Assembly: GCA_036375275.1 (NCBI GenBank)
Contig: DASUSF010000383.1
Coordinates: 1-15,367, forward strand
Direction of reading: 5' to 3'
Length of the DNA: 15,367 bases
Origin: DASUSF01 sp036375275
GTDB lineage: Bacteria > Pseudomonadota > Alphaproteobacteria > Geminicoccales > Geminicoccaceae
A program made the position numbers and the translations under genes. The notes beneath the pieces were generated by a model that made no database searches, was not told where the DNA came from, and worked only from the letters and a program-made list of their open reading frames with translations. Numbering within the stretch: the stretch's first letter is position 1; each line of letters starts with the position of its first letter. Below are positions 8,550-15,367 of the stretch, one piece after another.

Positions 8550-10424
8550 CTATCCGCGCCCGGTCGCCGGGTCCGTCGCCGCCGTCGGGACCGGGCGCGG
8601 GCGCGACGGATCGAGCTCGATCGCCTTCGCCATGATGTCGCGCGCGACCGGCGCCGCCGCCTTGCTGCCGCTGCCGCCGTGCTCGACCACCACGGAGACC
8701 GCGTAACGCGGGCCCTCGACCGGCGCGAAGGCGACGAACAGGGCGTGATCACGCTCCCTCCACGGCTTCTCCTCGTTCTTGCGCACCCCGGCCGCCCGCT
8801 CGGCGCGGCTGATCCGCTGGACCTGGGAGGTGCCGGTCTTGCCGGCCATCAGGACGTCGTCGAATGGCAGGCGGGCCTGGCGCGCCGTGCCGCGCTCGCC
8901 GTTGATCACCTGGCTCATGCCGTCCTGGACGAACCGGAGCGCCCAGTCCGAGACCTCGATCCGCGCCGGCTCGCCCCGCGCCAGCGGGCCGCCCCGGCCC
9001 GCGGGCCCGCGCACGAGCCACGGGCTGACCGCACGCCCGCCGTTGGCGATCCGCGCGGTCATCGTCGCGAGCTGCAACGGGGTCGCCTGCACGTAGCCCT
9101 GGCCGATCCCGGCGATCAGCGTCTCGCCCTGGTGCCAGGGCTGATCCAGGACCCGGCGCTTCCAGGCCTTGTCGGGGATCAGGCCGGGACGCTCGGCCGG
9201 CAGATCGATGCCGAGCCGGTCACCCAGGCCGAAGCGGCGCGCCATCTCCGCGATCGCGTCGATCCCGACCTTGCGCGCGATGTCGTAGAAGTAGACGTCG
9301 CAGGACTGGGCGATGGCGTCGACGAGGGCGAGCCTGCCGTGGCCCCAGCGCTTCCAGCAGTGGAACTGGTGCCGGCCGAGCTTCATGTGGCCGGGGCAGA
9401 AGACCTCGTGGTCGGGGCTGATCCCCGCCTCCAGCGCGGCGAGGCCGACCATCATCTTGAAGGTCGACCCGGGCGGATATTCGCCTGCGGTCGCCTTGTT
9501 GACCAGGGGCGAGAGCGGGTTCGAGCTCAGCGCCCGCCAGTCCTCCTGGCTGAGCCCGCCGATGAAGGTCTCGGGCGCGAAGGTCGGGTAGGAGGCCAGC
9601 GCCAGCACCTCGCCGGTGTGCACGTCGAGCACCGCCGCGCTCGCGCTGGTTTCGGACGAGAGCCGCTCGAAGACGAAGCGCTGCAGGTCGAGATCGATCG
9701 TCAGCTCGACGTCCTGGCCCGGCCTGCCGTCCTGACGCTCGAATTCCTTGATCTCGCGGCCGAGCGCGTTGACCTCGAAGCGGCTCAGCCCGGCGCTGCC
9801 GCGGAGCACGTCGTTGTACAGCTTCTCGATGCCGTCCTTGCCGTGCCGGAACTCCGGCAGCTCGAGCAGCGGGTCGCCGCTCAGCTCGTGCTTGGCGACC
9901 GGACCGACGTAGCCCAGGATGTGGGCCAGCGCCGGCCCGGCCGGATAGGCGCGGACCAGGCCCGCGTCGAGGCTGATGCCGGGCAGCTCGTGAGCGTGGA
10001 CGGCCACCCGCGCGACCTCGGTCCAGCTCAGATCGTCGCGCACCGTGACCGGGACGAAGGGCCGGTGCGCGAGCGCCGCCTCCAGCACCTCCTGGATCCG
10101 CTCGGGCGGCAGCTCGATCAGGCGGGCCAGCGCGTGCAGCCGCCGGCGGAGGTCGCCGGCCTGCTCCCGGACCACCATCACCCGGTAGGTCGGGACGTTG
10201 GTCGCGAGCGTGACGTGGTGGCGATCGAAGATCAGGCCGCGCGCCGGCGGCAGCAGGCGCTGGTTGATCCGGTTCTCGTCGGCGAGGAGCGCATAGCGGT
10301 CGGCGTCGACCACCTGAAGGTAGTAGAGCCGGCCGGCGAGCAGGCCGAACAGGCCGAGCTTGCCGGCGCCGAGCAGGGCGGCCCGGCGCGAGAACAGCCG
10401 CAGCCGGTCGGCTTCACGGTGCAT
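8550..10424 (-). CDS. mrdA: Penicillin-binding protein 2 (elongasome D,D-transpeptidase)
   Basis: A class B penicillin-binding protein that cross-links side-wall peptidoglycan in the periplasm and pairs with RodA. The 624-residue protein has one N-terminal membrane anchor (about 15-37). Next comes the dimerisation/pedestal region with the PPARGLIFDR motif. The transpeptidase domain has its catalytic Ser320 in the STFK box (GEYPPGSTFK), a second motif Ser374-Cys-Asp376 in place of the textbook SxN, as is common in PBP2, and KTGT at 529-532. A basic and proline-rich tail ends the protein. Its ATG overlaps the end of mreD by 11 bases and its stop abuts the rodA start, so the genes are likely translated in a coupled way. 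An FtsI (PBP3) identity is unlikely because the gene sits between mreD and rodA. Confidence 0.97.
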   Translation of the reverse strand: MHREADRLRLFSRRAALLGAGKLGLFGLLAGRLYYLQVVDADRYALLADENRINQRLLPPARGLIFDRHHVTLATNVPTYRVMVVREQAGDLRRRLHALARLIELPPERIQEVLEAALAHRPFVPVTVRDDLSWTEVARVAVHAHELPGISLDAGLVRAYPAGPALAHILGYVGPVAKHELSGDPLLELPEFRHGKDGIEKLYNDVLRGSAGLSRFEVNALGREIKEFERQDGRPGQDVELTIDLDLQRFVFERLSSETSASAAVLDVHTGEVLALASYPTFAPETFIGGLSQEDWRALSSNPLSPLVNKATAGEYPPGSTFKMMVGLAALEAGISPDHEVFCPGHMKLGRHQFHCWKRWGHGRLALVDAIAQSCDVYFYDIARKVGIDAIAEMARRFGLGDRLGIDLPAERPGLIPDKAWKRRVLDQPWHQGETLIAGIGQGYVQATPLQLATMTARIANGGRAVSPWLVRGPAGRGGPLARGEPARIEVSDWALRFVQDGMSQVINGERGTARQARLPFDDVLMAGKTGTSQVQRISRAERAAGVRKNEEKPWRERDHALFVAFAPVEGPRYAVSVVVEHGGSGSKAAAPVARDIMAKAIELDPSRPRPVPTAATDPATGRG

Positions 10425-10935
10425 GGATCACCCGCGGGATGCGACTGTGCAGGCGCCCCAGCAGCCAGCTCGCGAGCGGGTAGAGGGCGAGGGTCAGCAG
10501 GAGCTCGATCATGACCGGCGGGAATGGAAAGAGCGTGCCCCACCAGAGCGAGACCAGCAGCCAGCGGAACATCAGCGCGACCGGCGCGAGCAGCAGGAAG
10601 CAGGCCCAGATGACCGGGAACGAGCGGGCGAGGAAGAACCGCTGCTGGGTGACGAGGAGGTTGCGCACCAGGAGGAGCATGATCGGGGTGACGCCGAGCG
10701 GGAGGCCGGTCAGCGCGTCGTAGACCATGCCGATGGCGAAGGTGACCGGGATGGTGAACAGGTCGGGCCGGTAAAGCGACCAGAAGTAGACGACGCAGAG
10801 GGTCGAGAACGAGGCCACGCTCTCGAAGCCGGTGACCGGGAGCGGCTGCGCGTCGACCATGACCGCAGCGATGCCGGTGAGCAGCGGCAGGAGCGAGCGG
10901 AGCTGGGCATCGAGCTGGTGCAGCCAACCGAGCAT
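10414..10935 (-). CDS. mreD: Rod shape-determining protein MreD
   Basis: A small, very hydrophobic inner-membrane protein of 173 residues, the usual size for MreD. It bridges MreC with the rest of the elongasome. It shows about five hydrophobic segments, with the MreD-like pattern near residues 56-85 (RPDLFTIPVTFAIGMVYDAL, then TGLPLG) followed by VRNLLVTQQRFF. The start is the ATG at 10935, whose A is also the last base of the mreC stop codon (TGATG). A longer open frame in the same register runs back to 11637, but it only crosses mreC out of frame, and MreD homology begins at MLGWLHQLD. The 3' end overlaps the mrdA start by 11 bases. The identity rests on size, hydrophobicity and exact position between mreC and mrdA more than on strong motifs. 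Confidence 0.92.
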   Translation of the reverse strand: MLGWLHQLDAQLRSLLPLLTGIAAVMVDAQPLPVTGFESVASFSTLCVVYFWSLYRPDLFTIPVTFAIGMVYDALTGLPLGVTPIMLLLVRNLLVTQQRFFLARSFPVIWACFLLLAPVALMFRWLLVSLWWGTLFPFPPVMIELLLTLALYPLASWLLGRLHSRIPRVIHAP

Positions 10936-11930
10936 CAGGGGCGGGTCCCGCCTCGACCCGCCGGCCCGCTGGGCCGGCCGACCTCGGGCAGCGGCTCCGC
11001 AAAGCCCGCGAGGGGATCGACCGGGTCCGGCTCGGCCTCCGGCGGCGGCGGCGGTCCGTAGAGCTCCCGCTGCATCTCCTCGAGGCGCTCGGGCGGGACC
11101 ACGACGGCGTACTCGAGCAGGCGCAGATGATCGAGGCGATCGAAGTCGACCCAGGTGCGAACCGCGATCTTGGTCTCCGCGATCGCGCTCACCGCCCCGA
11201 TCGGCAGTCCGGGCGGCAGAAGTCCGCCGCGCCCCGAGGTCACCACCCGGTCGCCGATCGAGACCCTGGGGTTGAGCGGCAGGAAGATCAGCCCGGGCTC
11301 GCGCCGGTTGTCGCCGGCGAGCAGGGCCTGGTCGCGCGACGGCTCGACCATCGCCGGGACCTTGGAGTTGAAGTCGGTCAAGAGAAGGATGCGGGAGCTC
11401 CGGGCGCCGACCTCGATCACCCGGCCGACCAGCCCCCGATCGTCGACCGCCGCCATGCCGACCGTCGCGCCCTGCCGACGCCCCGCGTCGACCAGCACGG
11501 TGTGGACGAAGGGCCCGCCCGTATCCGCGACCACGCGGGCGCCGATCACGGTCGCAGCGGGGACGTCGATCTCCATGTTGAGCGCCTGGCGCAGCTCCCG
11601 GTTCTCGGAAGCGAGCTGCTCGGCGTGGCTCTGCCACTGCACGAGCTGCCGGTTCTGCTCGCGCAGCCTCGCGTTCTCCTCGTAGAGCGCCACCAGCTCG
11701 CCGAGCGTGCGGGCGAAGCGGTGCGAGGCGTCGACCGGCTCGCGCATCACCGCCATCACCGGAGCCAGCACGTCGCTGACCCGGGTGTTGATCATCGAGA
11801 ACAGGTCCGAGTTGGCCTTGCCGATGATCAGGAGCGCGACCGAGCTGGCGAGCAGCGCCGCGAACGCGAACCGGTCGGCGAAGGCCTTGAGCGGCAGGGT
11901 CAGATGCTTGAGCGAGCGCTCCAGCTTCAC
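10935..11930 (-). CDS. mreC: Rod shape-determining protein MreC
   Basis: A bitopic inner-membrane protein whose periplasmic part binds and activates PBP2. The 331-residue product has a short cytoplasmic N-terminus, a transmembrane helix at about 21-37 and a coiled coil at about 68-117 (LYEENARLREQNRQL, ASENRELRQAL). The two-lobed beta domain follows, with family-like pieces AARVVADTG-type and GRVIEVG, LLTDFNSKVPA and GDRVVTSGRGGLLPPGLPIG. A proline-rich tail from about residue 289 (PPPPPEAEPDPVDP) extends beyond the core fold. The start is GTG at 11930, preceded by an AGAGGG ribosome site about 9 bases away. The stop codon shares one base with the mreD start. The 125-bp gap to mreB is larger than the other gaps in the operon, so an internal promoter or processing site there is possible. 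Confidence 0.96.
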   Translation of the reverse strand: MKLERSLKHLTLPLKAFADRFAFAALLASSVALLIIGKANSDLFSMINTRVSDVLAPVMAVMREPVDASHRFARTLGELVALYEENARLREQNRQLVQWQSHAEQLASENRELRQALNMEIDVPAATVIGARVVADTGGPFVHTVLVDAGRRQGATVGMAAVDDRGLVGRVIEVGARSSRILLLTDFNSKVPAMVEPSRDQALLAGDNRREPGLIFLPLNPRVSIGDRVVTSGRGGLLPPGLPIGAVSAIAETKIAVRTWVDFDRLDHLRLLEYAVVVPPERLEEMQRELYGPPPPPEAEPDPVDPLAGFAEPLPEVGRPSGPAGRGGTRP

Positions 11931-12014
11931 GGCCGTCGCCCTCTACGGCATCCCGTCCTGGAGCCGCGCTTCGGCCGCGGGGCCGGAACGGGGGGTCGAG
12001 CGGGCGAGGCGGGC

Positions 12015-12029
12015 CATGACATCGTCATG
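12015..12029. repeat. Short perfect inverted repeat in the mreB-mreC gap
   Basis: CATGAC and GTCATG form a perfect 6-bp inverted repeat around a 3-base centre (ATC), 27 bases downstream of the mreB stop and within the 125-bp gap before mreC. It is not followed by a T-run on either strand, so it does not look like an intrinsic terminator. It could be a weak mRNA hairpin, a protein-binding site or chance. The rest of the gap (11931-12055) shows the mreC ribosome site and nothing else I can support. Confidence 0.3.
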
Positions 12030-12055
12030 AGGAACGGCGCGCGTGAGAACGGTCC

Positions 12056-13096
12056 TCAGTAGGCGGTGTGCAGGACGTGCCGGAGCGTCTTCATCTCCTC
12101 GAGGCAGCGGCCGGTGCCGAGCGCGACGCAGGTGAGCGGCTCCTCGGCGAGGCTGACCGGCAGGCCGGTCGCGTGGCGGAGCACGAAGTCGAGGTTGCCG
12201 AGCAGCGCGCCGCCGCCGGTCAGCACGATCCCCTTGTCGACGATGTCCGCGGACAGCTCAGGCGCCGTGTGCTCGAGCGCCACCTTGACCGCCTCGATGA
12301 TGGCCGAGACCGGCTCCGCGAGCGATTCCGCGATCTGCCGCTGGCTGATCACGATCTCCTTGGGCACGCCGTTCATCAGATCGCGGCCCTTGATCTGCAT
12401 CACCCGGCCGTTGCCGTCCTCCGGCAGGCAGGCGGAGCCTATCTCCTTCTTGATCCGCTCGGCGGTCGCCTCGCCGATCAGCAGATTGTGGTTGCGCCGG
12501 ATGTAGCTGATGATCGCCTCGTCCATCTTGTTGCCGCCGACCCGGATCGAGCGGGCATAGACGATGCCGCCGAGCGACAGCACCGCGACCTCGGTGGTGC
12601 CGCCGCCGATGTCGACCACCATCGAGCCGGACGGCTCGGTCACCGGCAGGCCGGCGCCGATCGCCGCCGCCATCGGCTCGTCGATCAGGTAGACCCGGCG
12701 GGCGCCGGCGCTCTCCGCCGACTCCTGGATCGCCCGCTGCTCGACCGCGGTCGAGCCCGAGGGCACGCAGATGATCACCCTCGGGCTCGCGAAGCCGCGC
12801 CGGTTGTGCACCTTCCGGATGAAGTGCTTGATCATCTCCTCGGAGACTTCGAAGTCTGCGATCACGCCATCCCTGAGCGGGCGGATCGCCTCGATGTTGC
12901 CGGGCGTGCGCCCGACCATCTGCTTGGCCTCCTCGCCCACGGCGAGCACCACCTTGCGCCCACCCTTGTTGGCGATGGCGACGACCGAGGGCTCGTCGAG
13001 CACGATGCCCTTACCCTTGACGTAGACCAGCGTGTTGGCCGTTCCGAGATCGATCGCCATGTCGGCGGAGAGGAGGCCAAGGAGTCTCGAGAACAT
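12056..13096 (-). CDS. mreB: Rod shape-determining protein MreB (bacterial actin)
   Basis: MreB is an actin-like ATPase that forms short antiparallel filaments on the inner membrane and steers the RodA-PBP2 synthase. The 346-residue protein, the standard length, starts MFSRLLGLLSADMAIDLGTA. It contains the first phosphate loop (DLGTANT), the EPSVVA segment, VPSGSTAVEQRA, the second phosphate motif (VVDIGGGTTEVAVL) and the adenosine motif (LTGGGALL). The N-terminal FSRLLG helix is of the kind that contacts membrane. The open frame extends upstream to a GTG at 13144, but family alignment places the start at ATG 13096. Only a weak GGAA lies nine bases upstream, and it sits inside a small hairpin. 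It is the first gene of the mre block. The upstream neighbour usp is 297 bp away on the same strand. Confidence 0.98.
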   Translation of the reverse strand: MFSRLLGLLSADMAIDLGTANTLVYVKGKGIVLDEPSVVAIANKGGRKVVLAVGEEAKQMVGRTPGNIEAIRPLRDGVIADFEVSEEMIKHFIRKVHNRRGFASPRVIICVPSGSTAVEQRAIQESAESAGARRVYLIDEPMAAAIGAGLPVTEPSGSMVVDIGGGTTEVAVLSLGGIVYARSIRVGGNKMDEAIISYIRRNHNLLIGEATAERIKKEIGSACLPEDGNGRVMQIKGRDLMNGVPKEIVISQRQIAESLAEPVSAIIEAVKVALEHTAPELSADIVDKGIVLTGGGALLGNLDFVLRHATGLPVSLAEEPLTCVALGTGRCLEEMKTLRHVLHTAY

Positions 13097-13099
13097 GGA

Positions 13100-13112
13100 C
13101 ACGGGTTCCGTG
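13100..13112 (-). promoter_or_regulatory. Small hairpin covering the weak mreB ribosome site
   Basis: CACGG and CCGTG pair around a 3-base loop, ending three bases before the mreB ATG. On the minus strand the only Shine-Dalgarno-like bases (GGAA) fall within the stem and loop, so folding could limit access to the start. The stem is 5 bp and GC-rich. Confidence 0.25.
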
Positions 13113-13194
13113 GCTGAGGGTCCAGGCCCATGCTCGCCGGCCACTGCCGCACACGGCGCGCGACGGTTGACCGGCGCCCGCCAGTCCCGCCTCA

Positions 13195-13212
13195 GTCTGG
13201 TTGCTGCCAGAC
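13195..13212 (-). repeat. Hairpin in mreB leader (6-bp stem, 6-base loop)
   Basis: GTCTGG and CCAGAC are perfect inverted repeats around a 6-base loop. On the minus strand the RNA would form a stem-loop about 100 bases before the mreB start. It has no trailing T-run on the minus strand, so it is not a terminator there. Its role is unknown. Confidence 0.35.
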
Positions 13213-13229
13213 CGGGGCGTCAAGCGGAC

Positions 13230-13250
13230 AGGGCACCTAGCCCTCTTTTT
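13230..13250 (+). terminator. Short terminator-like hairpin on the + strand
   Basis: AGGGC (13230-13234), a 5-base loop and GCCCT (13240-13244) are followed by CTTTTT on the + strand, which is the form of a small intrinsic terminator. No + strand gene ends here, as mreB is on the other strand. If real, it would stop antisense transcripts that run out of mreB. The stem is only 5 bp, so chance is a fair alternative. Confidence 0.25.
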
Positions 13251-13393
13251 CCTGGTTCGACTAAAAGTAACGTTAATGCCGACCCGAAGACGGGAAGATC
13301 GTGCCGCACGGCGGCCGTCCCAGGGTCGGTCGCGCGCGCTCCGCAGACGCCCCATCGGGTACCACGCGCCGGGCTCGAGCGGCAAGAACTCCC

Positions 13394-14218
13394 TCAGTGC
13401 GCGAGGAGGAGCGGAAGGTCGGGATGTGCCAGGATGTACCTGGTGGCGCCGCCGAAGATCATCTCCTGCATGCGGCTCCGCCCGTACCCGCCCATCACCA
13501 GGCAGCCGGCGTCGAGGTCCTTCGCCTTGCCGAGAAGCGCGCTGCCGATCGAGCCGTCGGTCCTCAACTCGTGGCTCGTCGTATCGATGCCGTGGCCGGC
13601 AAGATGGCGGACCAGCGCCGGCAGCCCCTCCGGCATCAGCCGGGGCGAGCCGACGCCCAGAAGATGCACCTCGCGCGCCCGGCTCAGCCACGGCAGCGCC
13701 GCCTGAACCGCGCGCGCGGCTTCCGGGCTGCCGTTCCAGGCCACCGCGAGCCGGTCCGGGGGCGTCGTGAGCGGCCCGCCGTCGAGGAGCAGCACCGGCC
13801 GCGCGGAATGGAACAGCGCCGCCTCGAACGCCATCCGCCGCACGTCGCCCGTGGTCCCGCCGACCAGGACGGTGGCGTCGGCGATCCGCCCGAACGCCGC
13901 GACGGTCGTCTGGAAATCGCCGGTCGTCTCGTTGAGGCGCGCCCGATCATCGCCGAGGCCGGCGTTGTCGGCCGCCCTGGCGAGCGCGCCGCGGACCTTG
14001 CCGCTACGCTCGTCCAGGCCCTCCGCCGTCGCCCGGGTCAGCGATCGGATCGTCTGGGCGCTGGCGCCTTCGACCAGCGTGCTCAGCACCTCGACCGGAT
14101 CGGGCCGCACGAACAGACCTTCGACCGCCCCGCCGGCCGCCGCCGCCAGGCCGGCCGCGCTCTCGAGCGCGACGACGTCGTGCTCGTCTGCCACCAGAGG
14201 CACCAGGAAGACGCGCAT
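13394..14218 (-). CDS. Tandem-domain universal stress protein (UspA family)
   Basis: A soluble protein of 274 residues with two UspA folds, the usual size for tandem USPs. Domain 1 begins MRVFLVPLVADEHD and runs to about residue 145. Domain 2 begins near LAVAWNGSPEAARAV. Near the C-terminus GGYGRSRMQEMIFGG matches the nucleotide-binding pattern G-x2-G-x9-G, with Gly rather than Ser/Thr in the last place, so ATP binding is likely but not certain. ATG 14218 is chosen because USPs start with this strand; ATG 14224 two codons upstream is equally possible. A TTG start at 14290 would place the N-terminus across the FNR-type box and adds residues unlike the family. Such proteins help cells survive stress and stasis, and the client is unknown. 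The gene is divergent from the TPR gene and 297 bp upstream of mreB on the same strand. Confidence 0.9.
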   Translation of the reverse strand: MRVFLVPLVADEHDVVALESAAGLAAAAGGAVEGLFVRPDPVEVLSTLVEGASAQTIRSLTRATAEGLDERSGKVRGALARAADNAGLGDDRARLNETTGDFQTTVAAFGRIADATVLVGGTTGDVRRMAFEAALFHSARPVLLLDGGPLTTPPDRLAVAWNGSPEAARAVQAALPWLSRAREVHLLGVGSPRLMPEGLPALVRHLAGHGIDTTSHELRTDGSIGSALLGKAKDLDAGCLVMGGYGRSRMQEMIFGGATRYILAHPDLPLLLAH

Positions 14219-14276
14219 GGTCATCGTCCGTTCGCTGATCGGGTCTTCTTCCAAGAGCGGCGGCGACGGCGTCGCC

Positions 14277-14290
14277 TTGATCGAGGTCAA
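14277..14290. promoter_or_regulatory. FNR/FixK/Dnr-type binding site (anaerobox)
   Basis: TTGATCGAGGTCAA matches the FNR-family palindrome TTGAY-N4-RTCAA at every fixed position. Its centre is 65 bp before the usp ATG at 14218 (59 bp before ATG 14224). A site centred at -41.5, as for class II FNR promoters, would put the transcript start near 14242, giving a short leader of about 18-24 bases. This makes oxygen-responsive activation of usp likely. The site is also about 106 bp before the TPR gene start, so it could act on both genes. Which regulator binds cannot be told. Confidence 0.7.
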
Positions 14291-14320
14291 GCGACGCCCG
14301 CTCCGCCCCGCGGCCCGGAG

Positions 14321-14347
14321 TTTACAGGCTCATGCGACACATGATAG
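14321..14347 (+). promoter_or_regulatory. Possible promoter of the TPR gene
   Basis: TTTACA at 14321-14326 resembles a -35 element, and TGATAG at 14342-14347 could serve as a -10, though the 15-base spacing is short. This is the least GC-rich part of the divergent region and faces the TPR gene. The call is tentative. Confidence 0.25.
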
Positions 14348-14389
14348 CACACTCGTAACCGCATGAAAGCCTGACGGGTGGACGAGGGC

Positions 14390-15187
14390 ATGACCGTTCA
14401 TCATGACGACCAGGATGACCACCGCGGCAGCCGCCGCGGCGCTCGATACGGGCCGCTGACCCGGTTCAAGGGCAGGCGCCGGCCGCACGTGCGGAGCCGT
14501 GCCGGTCTCCTGGTCGCCGGGACGCTGGCGGGGGCTGTCGCCCTCGCCGCCCCGGCGCATGCCGCGGGGCCGACCGCTGCGGACGACGGGCCGGCGGTGG
14601 CGACGGCGGGCGACGATCTCGACCCGAGGCTCGGGCGGGCGCTGTACGAGCTCGGCCAGGTCCAGCAGGCCGAGGGCAAGCTCGAGGCGGCGATCGAGAG
14701 CTACCGGCGCTCGGCCATCTTCGCCCCCGACCACGGGCAGACCTTCTACGACTGGGGCTGGCTGCTGCAGCAGAAGGGCGACGTCGCCGGCGCGATCGAC
14801 AGGTACCGGGCGACCATCCGGCTCGAGCCGGATCACCGGTTCGCGTACTACAACATGGGCCACCTCATGCAGGCGGCCGGCGACCTGGAGGGCGCGAGGG
14901 CGGCGTACGAGGCGGCCGTGGCGGCGGGCGCGGCGACCGCCCTCACCCGCTACAACCTCGGCTATCTCAGCCAGAAGGCTGGCGACGAGACGGCGGCGAT
15001 CGAGCACTACCGGGCCGCGCTCGAGGACGACCCGGAGCACGCCTACGCCCACTACAACCTCGGCTACCTGCTCGAGAAGCAGGGCGAGCGGGACGCCGCC
15101 CTCCGCCACTACCACCGGGCCATCGCCGCCGCCCCGGACCTCGAGATCGCGCGCGAGAACCTCCGGGCGCTCCAGGCGCGGCGCTGA
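14390..15187 (+). CDS. Exported tetratricopeptide-repeat protein of unknown role
   Basis: A 265-residue protein with five TPR units at about 80-265. They carry family features such as alternating G/A/Y and closing P residues: ALYELGQVQQAEG, TFYDWGWLLQQKGD, YYNMGHLMQAAGD, RYNLGYLSQKAGD and HYNLGYLLEKQGE. TPR units form helical scaffolds that bind other proteins. A hydrophobic stretch (AGLLVAGTLAGAVALAAPAHA) looks like a signal peptide cleaved after AHA near residue 58, suggesting a periplasmic protein. About 37 polar or basic residues come before it, which is long. A GTG at 14378 or a GTG at 14489 (giving a classic short signal peptide) could be the true start. No partner gene is seen downstream. 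It is divergent from usp and may share its FNR-type box. The function is not recognised. Confidence 0.8.
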   Translation: MTVHHDDQDDHRGSRRGARYGPLTRFKGRRRPHVRSRAGLLVAGTLAGAVALAAPAHAAGPTAADDGPAVATAGDDLDPRLGRALYELGQVQQAEGKLEAAIESYRRSAIFAPDHGQTFYDWGWLLQQKGDVAGAIDRYRATIRLEPDHRFAYYNMGHLMQAAGDLEGARAAYEAAVAAGAATALTRYNLGYLSQKAGDETAAIEHYRAALEDDPEHAYAHYNLGYLLEKQGERDAALRHYHRAIAAAPDLEIARENLRALQARR

Positions 15188-15367
15188 ACCCCGGAAGCGG
15201 GACACCCGCCCTTCCCCTGGAGCGGGCCCCGCATCAAGCGCCGCGCCGGGGGCGGCAGCGGGGACCGTCCCGGCGGGCGCTCGTCCGGTCGGCTCAGTTC
15301 CGGCTGGTATCGACCAGGCGCTTGGCGGTGATCCAGGGCATCATGCCGCGAGAAGCGCATCACCAAG
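15188..15367. other. 3' flank without a supportable gene
   Basis: GC-rich sequence after the TPR gene. I see no clear hairpin followed by a T-run. A minus-strand frame entering from the right edge reads through to the TPR gene region as a shadow. The last 80 bases change in texture and could belong to the end of a neighbouring gene, but a stop in the most natural minus frame near 15358 leaves only 16 codons, so no call is made. Confidence 0.3.

Larger units (their letters stand above)
13097..13393 (-). promoter_or_regulatory. Intergenic leader between usp and mreB, probable mreB promoter region
   Basis: A 297-bp gap with no gene I can support. It contains an island of unusually A+T-rich sequence at about 13245-13280, including the palindrome TAACGTTA at 13268-13275. 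On the minus strand, TTGACG (13223-13218) resembles a -35 element, but the -10 about 17 bases on is poor. On the same strand a small CCCG/CGGG hairpin at 13283-13294 could help end usp transcription. The mreB promoter is expected here from position. The exact start site cannot be fixed by eye. Confidence 0.45.

Noticed and set aside
8145..10514. A + strand open frame of 789 codons opposite rodA and mrdA
   Set aside because: Antisense shadow of genes with catalytic motifs; its composition is typical of reverse-frame translation.
11127..13117. Long + strand open frames opposite mreC and mreB
   Set aside because: Antisense shadows of mreC and mreB, which have clear family motifs.
15300..15367. 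Possible minus-strand gene end at the right edge
   Set aside because: The natural frame has a stop near 15358, leaving about 16 codons, and other frames are shadows; nothing recognisable.

Overview
The window is strongly GC-rich, with almost every third codon position G or C. Its gene content points to an alphaproteobacterium, probably near Rhodospirillales/Geminicoccales. The main clue is an MreB beginning with the alphaproteobacterial-type N-terminus MFSRLLGLLSADMAIDLGTA, followed by the order mreB-mreC-mreD-mrdA-rodA. The taxon is an inference from protein style, since the window has no rRNA or tRNA. No mobile element, CRISPR array or phage gene was seen.

Layout from left to right. (1) 233-3064 (+): a membrane-anchored hybrid sensor kinase (periplasmic domain, PAS, HisKA, HATPase, receiver). 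(2) 3074-7303 (-): a soluble hybrid kinase of 1409 residues with eight PAS domains in tandem before HisKA, HATPase and receiver. It is convergent with the first kinase, 9 bp apart, and the two share a very similar catalytic half. (3) 13096 down to 7404 (-): the elongasome operon mreB, mreC, mreD, mrdA (PBP2), rodA. From mreC to rodA the genes touch or overlap. mreB is separated from mreC by 125 bp and is preceded by a 297-bp leader containing short hairpins. (4) 14218-13394 (-): a tandem-domain universal stress protein. (5) 14390-15187 (+): an exported TPR protein, divergent from the stress protein gene. The shared intergenic region holds a near-perfect FNR/FixK-type box. The last 180 bp hold no gene that can be supported.

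How the parts work together: MreB filaments, MreC, MreD, the SEDS glycosyltransferase RodA and the transpeptidase PBP2 form the machine that inserts side-wall peptidoglycan and keeps the cell rod-shaped. The multi-PAS kinase lies 100 bp downstream of rodA on the same strand and might be read from the same transcript, but nothing shows it regulates the wall machinery. The stress protein is probably induced under low oxygen, judging by the box.

Most of the window is conserved housekeeping sequence. I found no convincing undescribed system. The points most worth a second look are the inverted pair of paralogous kinases, the paired pattern of PAS repeats, the FNR-type box between usp and the TPR gene, and the structured mreB leader.
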